A stretch of DNA of 64,000 nt from NCBI RefSeq assembly GCF_901538355.1, contig NZ_LR593887.1, positions 1,960,920 through 2,024,919 on the forward strand, read 5' to 3'. The translations under genes and the position numbers were made by a program. The notes under the pieces are model-generated. The model was not told where the DNA came from. It did not search any database and saw only the letters and a list, made by a program, of their open reading frames with translations. Numbering within the stretch: the stretch's first letter is position 1; each line of letters begins with the position of its first letter. Of the stretch, positions 51,838-61,330 are shown in pieces. Source of the stretch: Tuwongella immobilis. Its GTDB lineage: Bacteria > Planctomycetota > Planctomycetia > Gemmatales > Gemmataceae.

Positions 51838-53085
51838 ATGCGACGCGCTCTGACGATTATCCTCGCCGGCGGGCGCGGCACCCGGCTCGACCCGTTGACT
51901 CGGGACCGAGCCAAGCCAGCCGTTCCGTTCGGTGGGTTGTATCGAATCATCGATTTTACCCTGTCGAACTGCATCAATAGCCATCTGCGACGCATTCTGG
52001 TGCTGACCCAATACAAAGGGCATTCGCTGGAGCGGCACATTCGTCGCGGCTGGGGATTTCTGAGCGCGGAACTCAACGAATCGATCGATATTCTGCCGCC
52101 GCAACAACGCATCGATGAGCATTGGTACAAAGGCACCGCCGATGCGATCTATCAGAATGTTTATTCGATCGAAAAAGAAAATCCCGAATCGGTGATTATT
52201 CTGGCAGGCGATCACATTTACAAAATGGACTACAGCAAGATGTTGCGTCACCATGAGGAGCAGCAGGCCGATCTGACGATTGGCTGCATCCCCGTGGCGC
52301 TGCACGAGGTTCGGCACTTTGGCATCATGGAAGTGGATGCCCAGCATCGCGTGAAAGCGTTTCTGGAGAAGCCCAAGACGGCACCGCCCATGCCGGACGA
52401 TCCGAATCACGCGCTGGGATCGATGGGGATTTACGTCTTCAATACGCAGGTGATGTTCGAGCGGCTTTTTGAGGATGCGGCCCACCCGGAAAGCGAACAC
52501 GACTTCGGGAAAGATATTATCCCGCGGATGATCCGCGATGGGCACCGCGTCTTCGCGTATCCGTTCCACGATAAGAACAATAAGCCGAATCCCTACTGGC
52601 GCGATGTCGGCACCATTGATGCGTACTATCAGACGAGCATGGATTTGATCGATGTCGATCCGCAGCTCAATTTGTACGATTCGCATTGGCCAATTCGCAC
52701 GCTGCCGCCGCAATCGCCGCCGCCGAAGTTCGTCTTCAGCGATGAGGGGATGCCCGGTGTCGCCCGTCGTGGCGAGGCATTGGATAGCATGGTCTGCCCG
52801 GGATGCATCCTTTCTGGCGGGCATGTTCGTCGCAGCATTCTGTCGCCGCGCGTTCGGGTGAACAGCTATGCGACCGTGGAAGAATCGATCCTGTTCGATG
52901 GGGTCGTGGTGGGCCGCCATTGCAAAATTCGCCGGGCGATTATCGACAAACATGTCAAGATTCCGCCGCATACCGTGATCGGCTACGACTTGGACGTGGA
53001 ACGACGGCGCGGATTTACGATTTCCGAGGGCGGAATTGTCGTGATTGGTAAGGAAGAACGCCCCGAGACGTTTGCGATTACCTGA
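51838..53085 (+). CDS. glgC: glucose-1-phosphate adenylyltransferase
   Basis: 415 residues, ATG start after GGGAGACC. The nucleotide-binding signature LAGGRGTRLDPLTRDRAKP is present at residues ~9-27. Further motifs: SCINSHLRR-type (NCINSHLRRILVLTQYKG), GDHIYKMDY, and the C-terminal left-handed beta helix with hexapeptide repeats (~300-410). GlgC makes ADP-glucose from ATP and glucose-1-phosphate, the committed step of glycogen synthesis. Length is usual. Allosteric control by sugar phosphates is known in the family. Confidence 0.93.
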   Translation: MRRALTIILAGGRGTRLDPLTRDRAKPAVPFGGLYRIIDFTLSNCINSHLRRILVLTQYKGHSLERHIRRGWGFLSAELNESIDILPPQQRIDEHWYKGTADAIYQNVYSIEKENPESVIILAGDHIYKMDYSKMLRHHEEQQADLTIGCIPVALHEVRHFGIMEVDAQHRVKAFLEKPKTAPPMPDDPNHALGSMGIYVFNTQVMFERLFEDAAHPESEHDFGKDIIPRMIRDGHRVFAYPFHDKNNKPNPYWRDVGTIDAYYQTSMDLIDVDPQLNLYDSHWPIRTLPPQSPPPKFVFSDEGMPGVARRGEALDSMVCPGCILSGGHVRRSILSPRVRVNSYATVEESILFDGVVVGRHCKIRRAIIDKHVKIPPHTVIGYDLDVERRRGFTISEGGIVVIGKEERPETFAIT

Positions 53086-53201
53086 GAATTGATGCCAGAC
53101 AGGAATTTGGAACCGACGCTCGACCGCTGCATCCTCCGCAACCGATTCTGGCGGGAGGTGGTCGAGCGAATTCGGATTCAGCGTGAGCCGATCCGAAGCG
53201 A

Positions 53202-53654
53202 TTACTTGGACTGGTGGTCGGCTTCGTATCGGGTGATCTTCTCGACACGCCGCGCGTGCCGACCGCCTTCGAATTCCGTCACCAGAAATGCCTTGACCAT
53301 TTGGTCAATCAGTTCTTCGCCGAGCATGTCTGCGGAGATGCAGAGGATGTTCGTATCATTGTGTCGGCGGCTGACTTCGGCGCTGATGGTGTCCTGGCAA
53401 GGGGCGGCTCGCACGCCCTGGACCTTGTTGGCGGCGATCGACATGCCAATGCCGGTGCCGCAGATCAGCACGCCCCGCTCCACTTGTCCGCTGGCAACCA
53501 TCGTCGCCACCTGAAAGGCGAAATCTGGGTAATCGACACTGGTTGTGCCCTGGGTGCCCAGATCGCAGACTTCATGCCCCAACTGCTGCAGGGTCAGAAC
53601 GATGCGCTGCTTGATATGGTAGCCCCGATGGTCACTCCCAATCGCAATTTTCAT
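53202..53654 (-). CDS. rpiB: ribose-5-phosphate isomerase B
   Basis: 150 residues. IAIGSDHRGYHIKQRI at the N-terminus, VDYPDFAFQVA, GVLICGTGIGMSIAANKVQG with the active Cys, and RRHNDTNILCISADMLG are all diagnostic of RpiB/LacAB. The enzyme interconverts ribose-5-phosphate and ribulose-5-phosphate in the pentose phosphate pathway. Its start is close to a GC-poor 450-base gap. It is convergent with glgC. Confidence 0.93.
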   Translation of the reverse strand: MKIAIGSDHRGYHIKQRIVLTLQQLGHEVCDLGTQGTTSVDYPDFAFQVATMVASGQVERGVLICGTGIGMSIAANKVQGVRAAPCQDTISAEVSRRHNDTNILCISADMLGEELIDQMVKAFLVTEFEGGRHARRVEKITRYEADHQSK

Positions 53655-54105
53655 GCTGCCTCATCACTCCCAATGCAAACCAATGCCGCACTTCCCGATG
53701 GATGCGTGGGGCACGATGCGTTGAATCATTCGATTGTGAGAAAGTCTCGCAATCCAGGGTGGTTGTCGGTTTTGGCTCTCGCTCGGCGATTGCGTTTGGA
53801 GGAGTTTTGTCCAAAGAATGTCGCACCGTCTTGGTTGCAGACAAGAGGGTGAGCGCGAGAATTCGACCGACTTATAACGTATGCCCGAATCCTGTCTTCG
53901 ACAAGCAAATAATCGCCCAAAACGCACGCTCCCTGGCTTGGAATCGTCCGAATCCGGAAGAAACGCTCGCATGCAAACCTTCCCAACTCGGCTGCATCGA
54001 GCCGATATTAAGACGATGACAAACCAATGCAGAATTGACATCGTCTCGACTTTTCGGCAAGCTATCTGTCCTCGTCGAGTCTGATACCGAATTGCAACTT
54101 CACGG
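53655..54105. other. 451-base region without a recognised gene
   Basis: It separates the divergent rpiB and DUF1559 genes. Only short frames without family features are present. TTGACA at 54037 is a possible -35 element, but no good -10 element is found. I see no RNA gene. Confidence 0.5.
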
Positions 54106-55011
54106 ATGCGACTCATGCCACGCAAAGGACTGACGTTGATTGAGTTGTTGGTCGTGCTGGGGATTCTGGGCGTGTTGATTGGGTTGTTGTTGCCAGCGGT
54201 TCAGCAGGTTCGCCAAGCCGCGATGCGATTAACGAGTGTGAACAAAGTCAAACAGTTGACGCTTGCGTTTCTGCAGGCAACGGACGAGCGTCAGGGGACA
54301 TTTCCGGAATTGGAGTATTGGCCAGCGTCGCTCCATCTTGGACCGGAACGAGCGGATGTGTTCAAAGCGACGCTTCCGTATTTGGGTGAAGCGGTCGTTG
54401 CGGATTGGATTCAGCGTCCTCAAAAAGATCCATTTCCGGGTAGTCTCTATCTGAAGGTCTTGCTCAACCCGGGTGATCCGACGTTGGGAAGAAACCCACA
54501 TCGATTTGAACTCACAGAAACACGTTATTCGAGCTATGCGGCGAATGCATGGATGATTCGGGAAGGCAAACAGATCACCGGTTGCAGCGATGGATTGAGC
54601 CATACCATCGCGTTCTCTGAGCATTACAGTCAGCAGTGTGGAAACGCATATTTTTTCTACTCTTCCTATACTCGCTATCGAAATATTTGGGAGGGATTCG
54701 CTGGGCCTGCTGGTCCGGCGTATTTCGCGGACGGTGGTCCCGGTCGTGGGGAAAATCCGCGTCACAGCGGTGATGATTACCCGATCACGGTGGGAGGTGA
54801 ATCGCGATCGTCGTTGGGTGGAGGTCGGACCTTCCAGGATCGTCCCCGGATCGAGGATTGTGATCCGCGCTTGCCGCAATCGACGTATGGGTCTGGACTT
54901 CAGATTGGGATGTTGGATGGGAGTGTTCAGACTCTTTCGCCGAGTGTGTCGGAGACGGTGTTCTGGTCGCTGGTTTCGCCCAACGCCGGTGAAATCACCG
55001 CTTGGGAATGA
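54106..55011 (+). CDS. DUF1559 pseudopilin-type protein
   Basis: 301 residues (M4 at 54115 is an alternative start). The prepilin-like N-terminus [20 protein letters not shown] is followed by [14 protein letters not shown], the hallmark of DUF1559. The C-terminus has the conserved [16 protein letters not shown] and [10 protein letters not shown] ending. DUF1559 proteins are present in tens to hundreds of copies in Planctomycetes and are probably exported by a type II/IV-pilin-like route. The prepilin peptidase site would be G/F-like (KG/LT). Function unknown. Confidence 0.92.
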   Translation: MRLMPRKGLTLIELLVVLGILGVLIGLLLPAVQQVRQAAMRLTSVNKVKQLTLAFLQATDERQGTFPELEYWPASLHLGPERADVFKATLPYLGEAVVADWIQRPQKDPFPGSLYLKVLLNPGDPTLGRNPHRFELTETRYSSYAANAWMIREGKQITGCSDGLSHTIAFSEHYSQQCGNAYFFYSSYTRYRNIWEGFAGPAGPAYFADGGPGRGENPRHSGDDYPITVGGESRSSLGGGRTFQDRPRIEDCDPRLPQSTYGSGLQIGMLDGSVQTLSPSVSETVFWSLVSPNAGEITAWE

Positions 55012-55131
55012 CCGACGGTCTGGTTGATGTTGGAGCGAAAGATTGCCCGGTGGAGGCTTGCGTTGCGGCGGTGGGCGGGGGAAGATGCCGATTGGGGTTT
55101 GCGATCGGTTCCTCTCCCGGAGATTTGGGGT

Positions 55132-56007
55132 ATGTTGACTTCTGTTTGTTTGATGGCGGCTCTGTTGGCTCCTGCGGCGGATGCGGTGGCACCGGTTCGG
55201 CCCGTGCATCGGCTTTGGGCGGCGGATGCGCCGGGGGCCAAAGGGACGACACCCGCGGATATTCCCACGTTGACGGTGTATGCGCCGGAGAAGCCGAACG
55301 GAACAGCGGTTGTCGTCTGTCCGGGGGGTGGCTACGGCGGGTTGGCGATGGATCACGAAGGCAAGCAGATTGGCGAATGGTTGACGGCGCGTGGGGTGAC
55401 GGCGTTTGTGTTGGTGTATCGGCATGCTCCAAAATATGCGGAGCCGACCCCGAAATTGGATGTGCAGCGGGCGATTCGTTGGGTGCGTTCGCATGCAAAA
55501 GAGTATTCCGTAACCGAAAGCCGTGTCGGGGTTTGGGGCTTCTCCGCTGGTGGGCATCTCGCATCGACGGCGGCCACGCATTTTGATGCGGGCGATCCAA
55601 AGGCCGACGATCTGATCGATCGCCAAAGCTCGCGTCCGGACTTCGCCATTCTCGCCTACCCGGTCATCTCGATGGAAGATGGGCAAACCCATGGCGGCTC
55701 CAAGCGCAATTTGCTGGGGATGAAGCCGACCCCGGAAAAGATCAAAGAATACAACAATCATCAACGAGTGACCGCGAACACCCCGCCGACGTTCCTGTTC
55801 CACACGACGGAAGATAAAGCTGTGCTGCCGATCAACAGCATTCTGTTCTACACCGCATGTGTGGAGCACAAGGTGCCGGTGGAGCTGCACATCTACGAAA
55901 AGGGAGCGCACGGCGTGGGGCTAGCGCAGCGGGATCCGGTGCTGCGGACCTGGTCGGATCGCTTGGATGCCTGGCTGGGCACGCGTGGGTTCCTGCCGAA
56001 GAATTAA
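55132..56007 (+). CDS. secreted alpha/beta-hydrolase, esterase family
   Basis: 291 residues from ATG 55132; longer in-frame starts are without signal. Signal peptide MLTSVCLMAALLAPAADA. The nucleophile is S138 in GFSAGGH, with D in HTTEDKAVLP and H in EKGAHGVGLA; the oxyanion loop is VCPGGGYGGLAMDHE. The family includes xylan acetyl esterases and related carbohydrate esterases (BD-FAE-like). It likely removes acyl groups from plant or algal polysaccharides outside the cytoplasm. It is adjacent to the DUF1559 gene by 120 bases. Confidence 0.8.
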   Translation: MLTSVCLMAALLAPAADAVAPVRPVHRLWAADAPGAKGTTPADIPTLTVYAPEKPNGTAVVVCPGGGYGGLAMDHEGKQIGEWLTARGVTAFVLVYRHAPKYAEPTPKLDVQRAIRWVRSHAKEYSVTESRVGVWGFSAGGHLASTAATHFDAGDPKADDLIDRQSSRPDFAILAYPVISMEDGQTHGGSKRNLLGMKPTPEKIKEYNNHQRVTANTPPTFLFHTTEDKAVLPINSILFYTACVEHKVPVELHIYEKGAHGVGLAQRDPVLRTWSDRLDAWLGTRGFLPKN

Positions 56008-56070
56008 CCCAATCAGCCAGTCTTGACACGCATGCGAGATCGGGGTATGCCCCCGGCCAAATCGCGTCCC

Positions 56071-56096
56071 GGCTTCAGTTTTTTTTGAAGCCTTTT
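56071..56096 (+). terminator. Rho-independent terminator
   Basis: GGCTTCA (56071-56077) pairs with TGAAGCC (56086-56092), loop of eight bases mostly T, followed by TTTT. It follows the esterase gene and precedes the small lipoprotein gene. Confidence 0.6.
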
Positions 56097-56114
56097 CGAG
56101 CGAAAGGGAATCGC

Positions 56115-56342
56115 ATGCGTGGCCAACGAGCGTGGTGGGTGGCGTTGCTGGTGATCTGGATGGGGTCGGGATGCTGTCGGATGTACGACCGTTGGTGCGG
56201 CGATCGTCGGCACAACGACTGTTCGCCGTGCTATTCGCCGCCAGCGAATGCCTGTCAGCCGGCGTGCTATCCGCAGCAGCAATGTGCGCCGAACAATGGA
56301 TACATTCCCCCGCCGCCGCCCGCGCAAGGCTATGGTCGATAA
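56115..56342 (+). CDS. small cysteine-rich lipoprotein
   Basis: 75 residues from ATG 56115 (AAAGGGAA upstream). Signal peptide MRGQRAWWVALLVIWMGSG followed by CC, a lipobox. The mature part is short, rich in Cys and Pro (CSPCYSPPANACQPACYP) and ends in PPPPPAQGYGR. Such proteins are common and poorly conserved in Gemmataceae. It may be a cell-surface scaffold with disulfides. Function unknown. Confidence 0.55.
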   Translation: MRGQRAWWVALLVIWMGSGCCRMYDRWCGDRRHNDCSPCYSPPANACQPACYPQQQCAPNNGYIPPPPPAQGYGR

Positions 56343-56372
56343 GCGGTTGCGGAAGATGATCCCGATCGCACC

Positions 56373-58016
56373 TCAACTGATGGTCTGTTGGCCTTGGTTC
56401 TGATCGTACCAGGAGCGGAGATCGCTGTCGCATCGACGGATGCTCGACCGTGCGAGCCACAGCGTCAATCCGCCCACGATCAGCGTGCCGATGGCCCAGG
56501 TGAAATCCGCTGGGTGGACCAACGCGAGGTAAATTCCGCCATGCGGGACCAGCCCCGCCAACAGCGGTAGCTCGGCCTGCATGAATCCGGCAATGAGAAT
56601 CGGGCAGCCCAGGGTTAACACGGAGCCAAGGCCGTTGGCTTGGGAGCCGTTGCCGAATGACCGAAAGCCAATCACGAACGAAAAGCACCACATGATGACC
56701 GCCGCGGCGGCACATCCGATTCCTTGCAGTGGTGAGATATGCCCGCCAAACACCATGGCGGCGATCAACACGCCAGCGACGAATCCGTAGCCTAACCCGC
56801 GTTTCAGTGCGGCTTTTCGGGCAGCATGCCAATAATCCAACGGTTGCAGCTCGGTGAGTAGGAGCAATTCCAGTCGGCGGCAGCGGTCCTGCACGCTCGA
56901 ATCCCACAATCCATATTGGAATGCGCCCGGCACCGATGCCAAAATCAACAGCGCGGTGGCCAACATCGGGGCGCCACCGAACATTTCGATGACGGTGAAG
57001 GTGTTGGTTCCCAACCAGGCGGGCCAGCGGTCCCCCGCGACCAGATACAGCGAATACAGCAGCGTAAACCCACCCGCCAGATACAGATTCACTCGCCCGG
57101 AATACTCCATCACCCGTCGCACCGCCCACCACGATAGCGGCGCATCGCCGATGGCATCGGATTCGTTCACTCGCCCGGAATTGATCGGCTTATAGTGGCG
57201 ATCGTGAAAATGCCCTTTCAATCGCCACGCGCATCGCGTCAGCAGCAGGGCGATCATGCCCATGGCGAACAGTTGCACCTGAATCATCCGCTCGATGCTG
57301 ATGGCCACCACACGATCATCGGAAAACCAATTCTGCATCACGCCGAAGGGGTTGTAATCTTTGGCGAAGACAATCGAAAGATACAACCACTCGCCGAACG
57401 GCGCGGGGAGTTCTTGCAGCCAGAAAATCAATCGCTCGGCAGCCAGCACGCCAACAACGAGATAGATCAGCGTGCCGATCGCCATGATGATTTCGCCGAT
57501 GCGCCGCACCAGGAGCGGTTCATACGCCCAGGTGGTGAGAATCAACCCGGTGAGCATCCCCCAAGTCCAAGGCATGATGATGAGCGGAGGGAGTTCGCCC
57601 CACTCGACTGCGACATTGCTGGCGAGGATGAGGATCACCGGCACCCCAGTAAGCGAAATGAGCGTGAAGCGAGCCAGGCCGACCATTGCCTCGGCCAAAA
57701 AGAGTCGTTTGGGTTGCAGCGGCGAGACGAGCAGAAATTCCATCGCCTGACTTTTGGGCATCTGCGTTAACCGCCAGCCGATCAAGGCACCGCCTTCGAA
57801 GATGCCGAGAATCAGCAGCGATAATCCGAGCGTGATGCGACCCGACTCGGTGGGCGAAAGCAGCAGAAACAGCCCGGCGACGGCACAAATATGCGCCACC
57901 GTAAACGCCCGCAGACTATACTGCCGATTAGGGGCCAGCATGGCCAACGAGAAGAATGCATTCCAAAACACGGGCAGGCTCTCCGTTGTCCCATGGAATC
58001 CCGAATCGTCGCGCAT
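56373..58016 (-). CDS. ABC-2-type permease-like membrane protein
   Basis: 547 residues from ATG 58016; the frame extends further upstream but that part reads as antisense to the next gene. About twelve hydrophobic segments, arranged as two similar halves; each half has a short motif near its first membrane segment (QAMEFLLVSPLQPKR; RRLELLLLTELQPLD) typical of ABC-2 permeases, in which E and L residues face the ATPase. No ATPase gene is nearby on this strand. It is divergent from the ABC-2 permease at 58110, so the two may form one transporter or be antagonists. Substrate unknown. Confidence 0.65.
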   Translation of the reverse strand: MRDDSGFHGTTESLPVFWNAFFSLAMLAPNRQYSLRAFTVAHICAVAGLFLLLSPTESGRITLGLSLLILGIFEGGALIGWRLTQMPKSQAMEFLLVSPLQPKRLFLAEAMVGLARFTLISLTGVPVILILASNVAVEWGELPPLIIMPWTWGMLTGLILTTWAYEPLLVRRIGEIIMAIGTLIYLVVGVLAAERLIFWLQELPAPFGEWLYLSIVFAKDYNPFGVMQNWFSDDRVVAISIERMIQVQLFAMGMIALLLTRCAWRLKGHFHDRHYKPINSGRVNESDAIGDAPLSWWAVRRVMEYSGRVNLYLAGGFTLLYSLYLVAGDRWPAWLGTNTFTVIEMFGGAPMLATALLILASVPGAFQYGLWDSSVQDRCRRLELLLLTELQPLDYWHAARKAALKRGLGYGFVAGVLIAAMVFGGHISPLQGIGCAAAAVIMWCFSFVIGFRSFGNGSQANGLGSVLTLGCPILIAGFMQAELPLLAGLVPHGGIYLALVHPADFTWAIGTLIVGGLTLWLARSSIRRCDSDLRSWYDQNQGQQTIS

Positions 58017-58109
58017 CGCTCTGCCAGAAGCATAGGTGACAAGCGGTGTTGCGGGCGACAGAATAGCACCAGAATCGCAAATTCTGCGGGCCAAAGAAGG
58101 AATTAGCTG

Positions 58110-59477
58110 ATGCGAGCATCGATTGTTCGACTGATTGCGGGCCGGGAAATGCGCGATTTGTTGCGCGATCGCCGCACGTTGTTCCTCGTCTTTGGCATGC
58201 CGATTTTGCTCTACCCAATTTTTTTCGGTATCAGCATCTTTTTGGCCCGCAGTTTGGGCGAACAGGTCACCATCATTGGCGTTGTGGGAAGCGAATTTCT
58301 CCCGCCTGAGTGGGATCGCCGCGAACCCGAACCAGTGAGCGTCTTGGTGGGCGGACTCGGCCAAGCCGAACGCCAACGCCAATCGCCCGATTATCCGACC
58401 ATCGCGTTTCTGTTGGAATCCCGCGATCAAGATAACATGCTGGATCTGGAAGCGACACGAACGTTCCGATTGGCGAAATTGACCAGCGACGATGTCGCGC
58501 CGTTGGACGCTCGGGAAGTCGATGTGATCGTCGTGATTCCCGAAACACTGCAAGCGGATCTGCTCGCGTTCCGCAAACCGACGATTCGCGTGCTGGGCCG
58601 ACCGGGAGATGATGTCTCGAAAATCGGCATCCGCCGCGTGGTGGGGTCGCTCAATGACTGGGCACTGGCGATCCGTGAAATTCGCTTCCAACGCAAGGGG
58701 CTGCCGGCGGATTTCGACGATGTACTGGTGATCGATGACCCCATCGAAAATCGCCCGGCATTGGAGCGCACCGTCGAGGAACTCCGCGATTCGCTGGTGA
58801 AGTTTCTGCCGTTTCTGATCATCATGTGGACAATGGCGGGGGCACTGCATCCGGCCATCGACCTGACCGCCGGGGAGAAGGAGCGCGGCACCATGGAAAC
58901 GCTGCTCATCAGCCCCGCCGAGCGTCTGGAAATTGTCGCGGGGAAATTCCTGGCCACCTGCCTATTCAGCTATGTCAGCGCGGTGGTCAATGTCGTCGCG
59001 CTGGCGGCGGGGATGATGGTGCTGTCGCTGTTTTTGCCGAATACGCTTCTGTCTGTGCCGGGGCTGATGTGGTCGCTGCTGTTTGCGGTGCCGTTGGCAA
59101 TGCTGTTTGCGGCCGTGTCGATTTCGCTGGGCACCTACGCTCGCAGCACCAAAGAGGGGCAATATTACCTGATTCCGCTGTTTATGGTGACGATGCCGCT
59201 GGCGTTTTACGCGATGACACCGGGGATGATGCTGACCTGGAGCAACAGCCTGATTCCGATTACGGGAATTTCGCTGCTGCTGCAATCGCTGATGTCGCCA
59301 GTTCCCGGGCCAATGCCGTGGGGATTCTTCGTGCCGGTGACGCTGTCGCTGGCGGTGAGCATCGCGCTGAGCCTCTTTTGGGCCGTCCGACAATTTCGCC
59401 AGGAAAGTGTGCTGTTTCGTGAGGCGGAACAGTTCAATTTATTTGCGTGGATTCGTCAGAAACTTCAAGACCGTTGA
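58110..59477 (+). CDS. ABC-2 family permease, NatB-like
   Basis: 455 residues. An N-terminal membrane helix (RTLFLVFGMPILLYPIFFG) is followed by a large periplasmic domain (~45-230) and five or six membrane segments with the characteristic AGEKERGTMETLLISP motif. This is the NatB/YhgE-type architecture used in Na+ or drug export with an ABC ATPase. No ATPase is encoded next to it in the window. It may be assembled with a distant subunit. Its promoter is shared with or adjacent to that of the divergent permease. Confidence 0.8.
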   Translation: MRASIVRLIAGREMRDLLRDRRTLFLVFGMPILLYPIFFGISIFLARSLGEQVTIIGVVGSEFLPPEWDRREPEPVSVLVGGLGQAERQRQSPDYPTIAFLLESRDQDNMLDLEATRTFRLAKLTSDDVAPLDAREVDVIVVIPETLQADLLAFRKPTIRVLGRPGDDVSKIGIRRVVGSLNDWALAIREIRFQRKGLPADFDDVLVIDDPIENRPALERTVEELRDSLVKFLPFLIIMWTMAGALHPAIDLTAGEKERGTMETLLISPAERLEIVAGKFLATCLFSYVSAVVNVVALAAGMMVLSLFLPNTLLSVPGLMWSLLFAVPLAMLFAAVSISLGTYARSTKEGQYYLIPLFMVTMPLAFYAMTPGMMLTWSNSLIPITGISLLLQSLMSPVPGPMPWGFFVPVTLSLAVSIALSLFWAVRQFRQESVLFREAEQFNLFAWIRQKLQDR

Positions 59478-59558
59478 AATTCGCATTGGTGTGAGCTAAG
59501 CTCCTGGCGACTCATCCTGGGTCACTTCTTGATCCTTGATTATCGCAGGGAGTTTTGC

Positions 59559-60296
59559 ATGCGTCGAATCCTGGTGCTGATTGCGATTGTTGCCGTCGTC
59601 GGTGTCGGCGGCTATCTGTTTCTGTTCAAGAAAAAGGACTTGCGGAATATGCTCGATTCCGCAAGTGGGTATCCGCCCGCGACCAATGCCAAAGAGGCCG
59701 TTGATCTGTTCGCCAAGGCCATCAAAAATCGGGACTACCGCCAAGCGGCGAAATACGTCACCGATCCATTTGCACGGGAGTTGGATAAAGGTGCGGATGC
59801 GGCCAAAGAATTGGGCGAAGGCATCGACGACCTCACCTCGCGGATGAAAAACGATGGCGTGATTACCGACGAAATCCAGATCATTCTGTTTTCGTTTGAT
59901 CCATTCTGGAAGGAACTCACGCCCGCGATTGTCAAAGAATCCGGCAGCGAAGCCACCGCGACGTTCCTGTTCGAAGGACTGACCTTCCGCGGGCAAGATC
60001 GCGCATTCGAATCGTGGCGATTGGATTTGCGCATGATGCGTGCCCTGAGCGTCGATTTCCCGTTGCCACCGGCGAAAATCACCGCCAAAGTCGTGAAGCA
60101 ATCCGATGATTCCTGGAAGATCGCATTCCCGGCCAGCGTCGCGCAACAGGCGGCCACCTCGCGATTGATCGATCGCTACAAAGACTATGTCAATCCGTTC
60201 AAGATTGTCTCGCAGGAAATCAAACGCGATCCGACGACCAAAGAAAATGTCAAAAAACGGCTGAAAGAGTTGCTCGAAGAAGCCGCCCAGAATTGA
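59559..60296 (+). CDS. membrane-anchored NTF2/DUF4878-like protein
   Basis: 245 residues from ATG 59559 (GGGAG upstream); an upstream ATG at 59529 lacks a ribosome site. A hydrophobic N-terminal segment (RRILVLIAIVAVVGVGGYLF) anchors it. Residues ~40-110 (AVDLFAKAIKNRDYRQAAKYV) resemble the NTF2-like DUF4878 fold, and the rest is alpha/beta. Ends in a helical Lys/Glu-rich tail. Function unknown; probably periplasmic. Confidence 0.55.
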   Translation: MRRILVLIAIVAVVGVGGYLFLFKKKDLRNMLDSASGYPPATNAKEAVDLFAKAIKNRDYRQAAKYVTDPFARELDKGADAAKELGEGIDDLTSRMKNDGVITDEIQIILFSFDPFWKELTPAIVKESGSEATATFLFEGLTFRGQDRAFESWRLDLRMMRALSVDFPLPPAKITAKVVKQSDDSWKIAFPASVAQQAATSRLIDRYKDYVNPFKIVSQEIKRDPTTKENVKKRLKELLEEAAQN

Positions 60297-60304
60297 GGTG
60301 CAGG

Positions 60305-60661
60305 ATGCGACACGGGCCGATCGTGGAAATCGAAGTGCGGGATTGGCAACAATCGCTGCTCTGGTATCGGGATCGGCTCGGCTTGTCGGTGGTGATGTCC
60401 GATCCTCCCCGTGGGTATGTTCTGTTGGAACGCGCTGGGCTTCGCCTGGCGATCAAACACGGGACACCCACGCCGGGAGGAATTCGCATTTTCTGGGAAG
60501 TCGAGAATCTCCCGCAACAAATCGCCATGCTGGAGCAGCATGGCGTCTCGCCTGCATCTCCGCTCAAAGTCAGCGACGAAGGCTATCGGCGCATCTTGCT
60601 CCGCGATCCCGATGGCTACACCATCGGCCTATTCGATTGGCTCACGCCACCGACTGCGTAA
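60305..60661 (+). CDS. VOC-family (glyoxalase-like) protein
   Basis: 118 residues from ATG 60305. It has the vicinal-oxygen-chelate layout: strand VEIEVRDWQQSLLWYRDRLG, then YVLLERAGLRLAIKHG, and RRILLRDPDGYTIGLFDW, which includes a metal-ligand-type Glu/Asp set. Members include glyoxalase I, dioxygenases and antibiotic-binding proteins. The cluster of its ligands is not fully clear, so its reaction is open. It is eight bases after the DUF4878-like gene and may be cotranscribed. Confidence 0.75.
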   Translation: MRHGPIVEIEVRDWQQSLLWYRDRLGLSVVMSDPPRGYVLLERAGLRLAIKHGTPTPGGIRIFWEVENLPQQIAMLEQHGVSPASPLKVSDEGYRRILLRDPDGYTIGLFDWLTPPTA

Positions 60662-60672
60662 TCCGGTAGCCG

Positions 60673-60811
60673 GCGATTCCCGACCCACGAACTCGGTGTG
60701 ACCGCTGTCGCGATTCGCTTTCATGGGGTATCCATGCCGCGATTCGCCTTGCATGTGGTGGCCGTGCCGCGATTCCCCCAGCGATTCCCAGAGCGATTCG
60801 CCCAGCGATTC
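60673..60811. repeat. cluster of GCGATTC repeats
   Basis: Seven copies of GCGATTC occur between 60673 and 60811, several spaced 12 bases apart, next to the VOC gene stop. No protein or RNA reading is convincing. It may be a repeat-mediated variable region. Confidence 0.5.
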
Positions 60812-60874
60812 CCTCGGCGAATCCGTCAGGGGAAATCACGGGGGAACGGTCTGGGCAACCGGTGGGTTGTTGGC

Positions 60875-61234
60875 TCAACCCGGTGGCCGCTCATCGGATA
60901 GTTCCAGTGTGGGAAGACAGGCTTGAATGCCGCGAATATGTTTGCAGGTATGTCCCGGTTTGCGATCGCCTTGATAGACCGCATCCGCACAGGAACAGTG
61001 CCAGCGATATTTGCTGTTGGGAAGTCGTTCGAGCGTAACCTGATACGGCTCGCGACCGCCGATCACTTCCCAGACCATCGCACATCCCGGCTCACGCGGA
61101 TCGGTATGCCGATACAGCATCCGATAGCGATATTGTCGGGGGGACCGCTTGCGATCCGGGCCGGGTAGCAACGCCACCAACATGCCAACAATCGGAGTGC
61201 GATGATTGGCTGCGGGCACAGTCATCACGGGCAT
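60875..61234 (-). CDS. SWIM zinc-finger-like protein
   Basis: 119 residues from ATG 61234 with GAGGGAGG eight bases upstream; longer readings have no site. A SWIM-type motif CxCx(n)CxH is present: WHCSCADAVYQG, then GHTCKHIRGIQA. Upstream is a positively charged beta-rich segment (SPRQYRYRMLYRHTD). SWIM domains bind nucleic acid or proteins; a standalone one of this length is usual in planctomycetes. It is convergent with the VOC gene and divergent from nothing nearby. Confidence 0.65.
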   Translation of the reverse strand: MPVMTVPAANHRTPIVGMLVALLPGPDRKRSPRQYRYRMLYRHTDPREPGCAMVWEVIGGREPYQVTLERLPNSKYRWHCSCADAVYQGDRKPGHTCKHIRGIQACLPTLELSDERPPG

Positions 61235-61330
61235 CGTGAAACCTCCCTCGCTAGTGAACTTATCTACAGACATGATAGTCTGTCTTCCATTCGCTGTCGA
61301 GGGCGGTTGCACGATTTTTCGGCCCAACTG

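Noticed and set aside
54229-55911. 560-residue minus-strand frame opposite the DUF1559 and esterase genes
   Set aside because: Arg/Pro/His-rich antisense product with no family features; the plus-strand genes are clear.
56115-56342. Cysteine-rich small peptide as a bacteriocin
   Set aside because: It has a lipobox and no leader or modification genes; similar lipoproteins are common in the group.
58017-58850. N-terminal extension of the minus-strand permease
   Set aside because: It is antisense to the NatB-like gene and reads as His/Gln/Arg-rich text; the membrane protein starts at ATG 58016.
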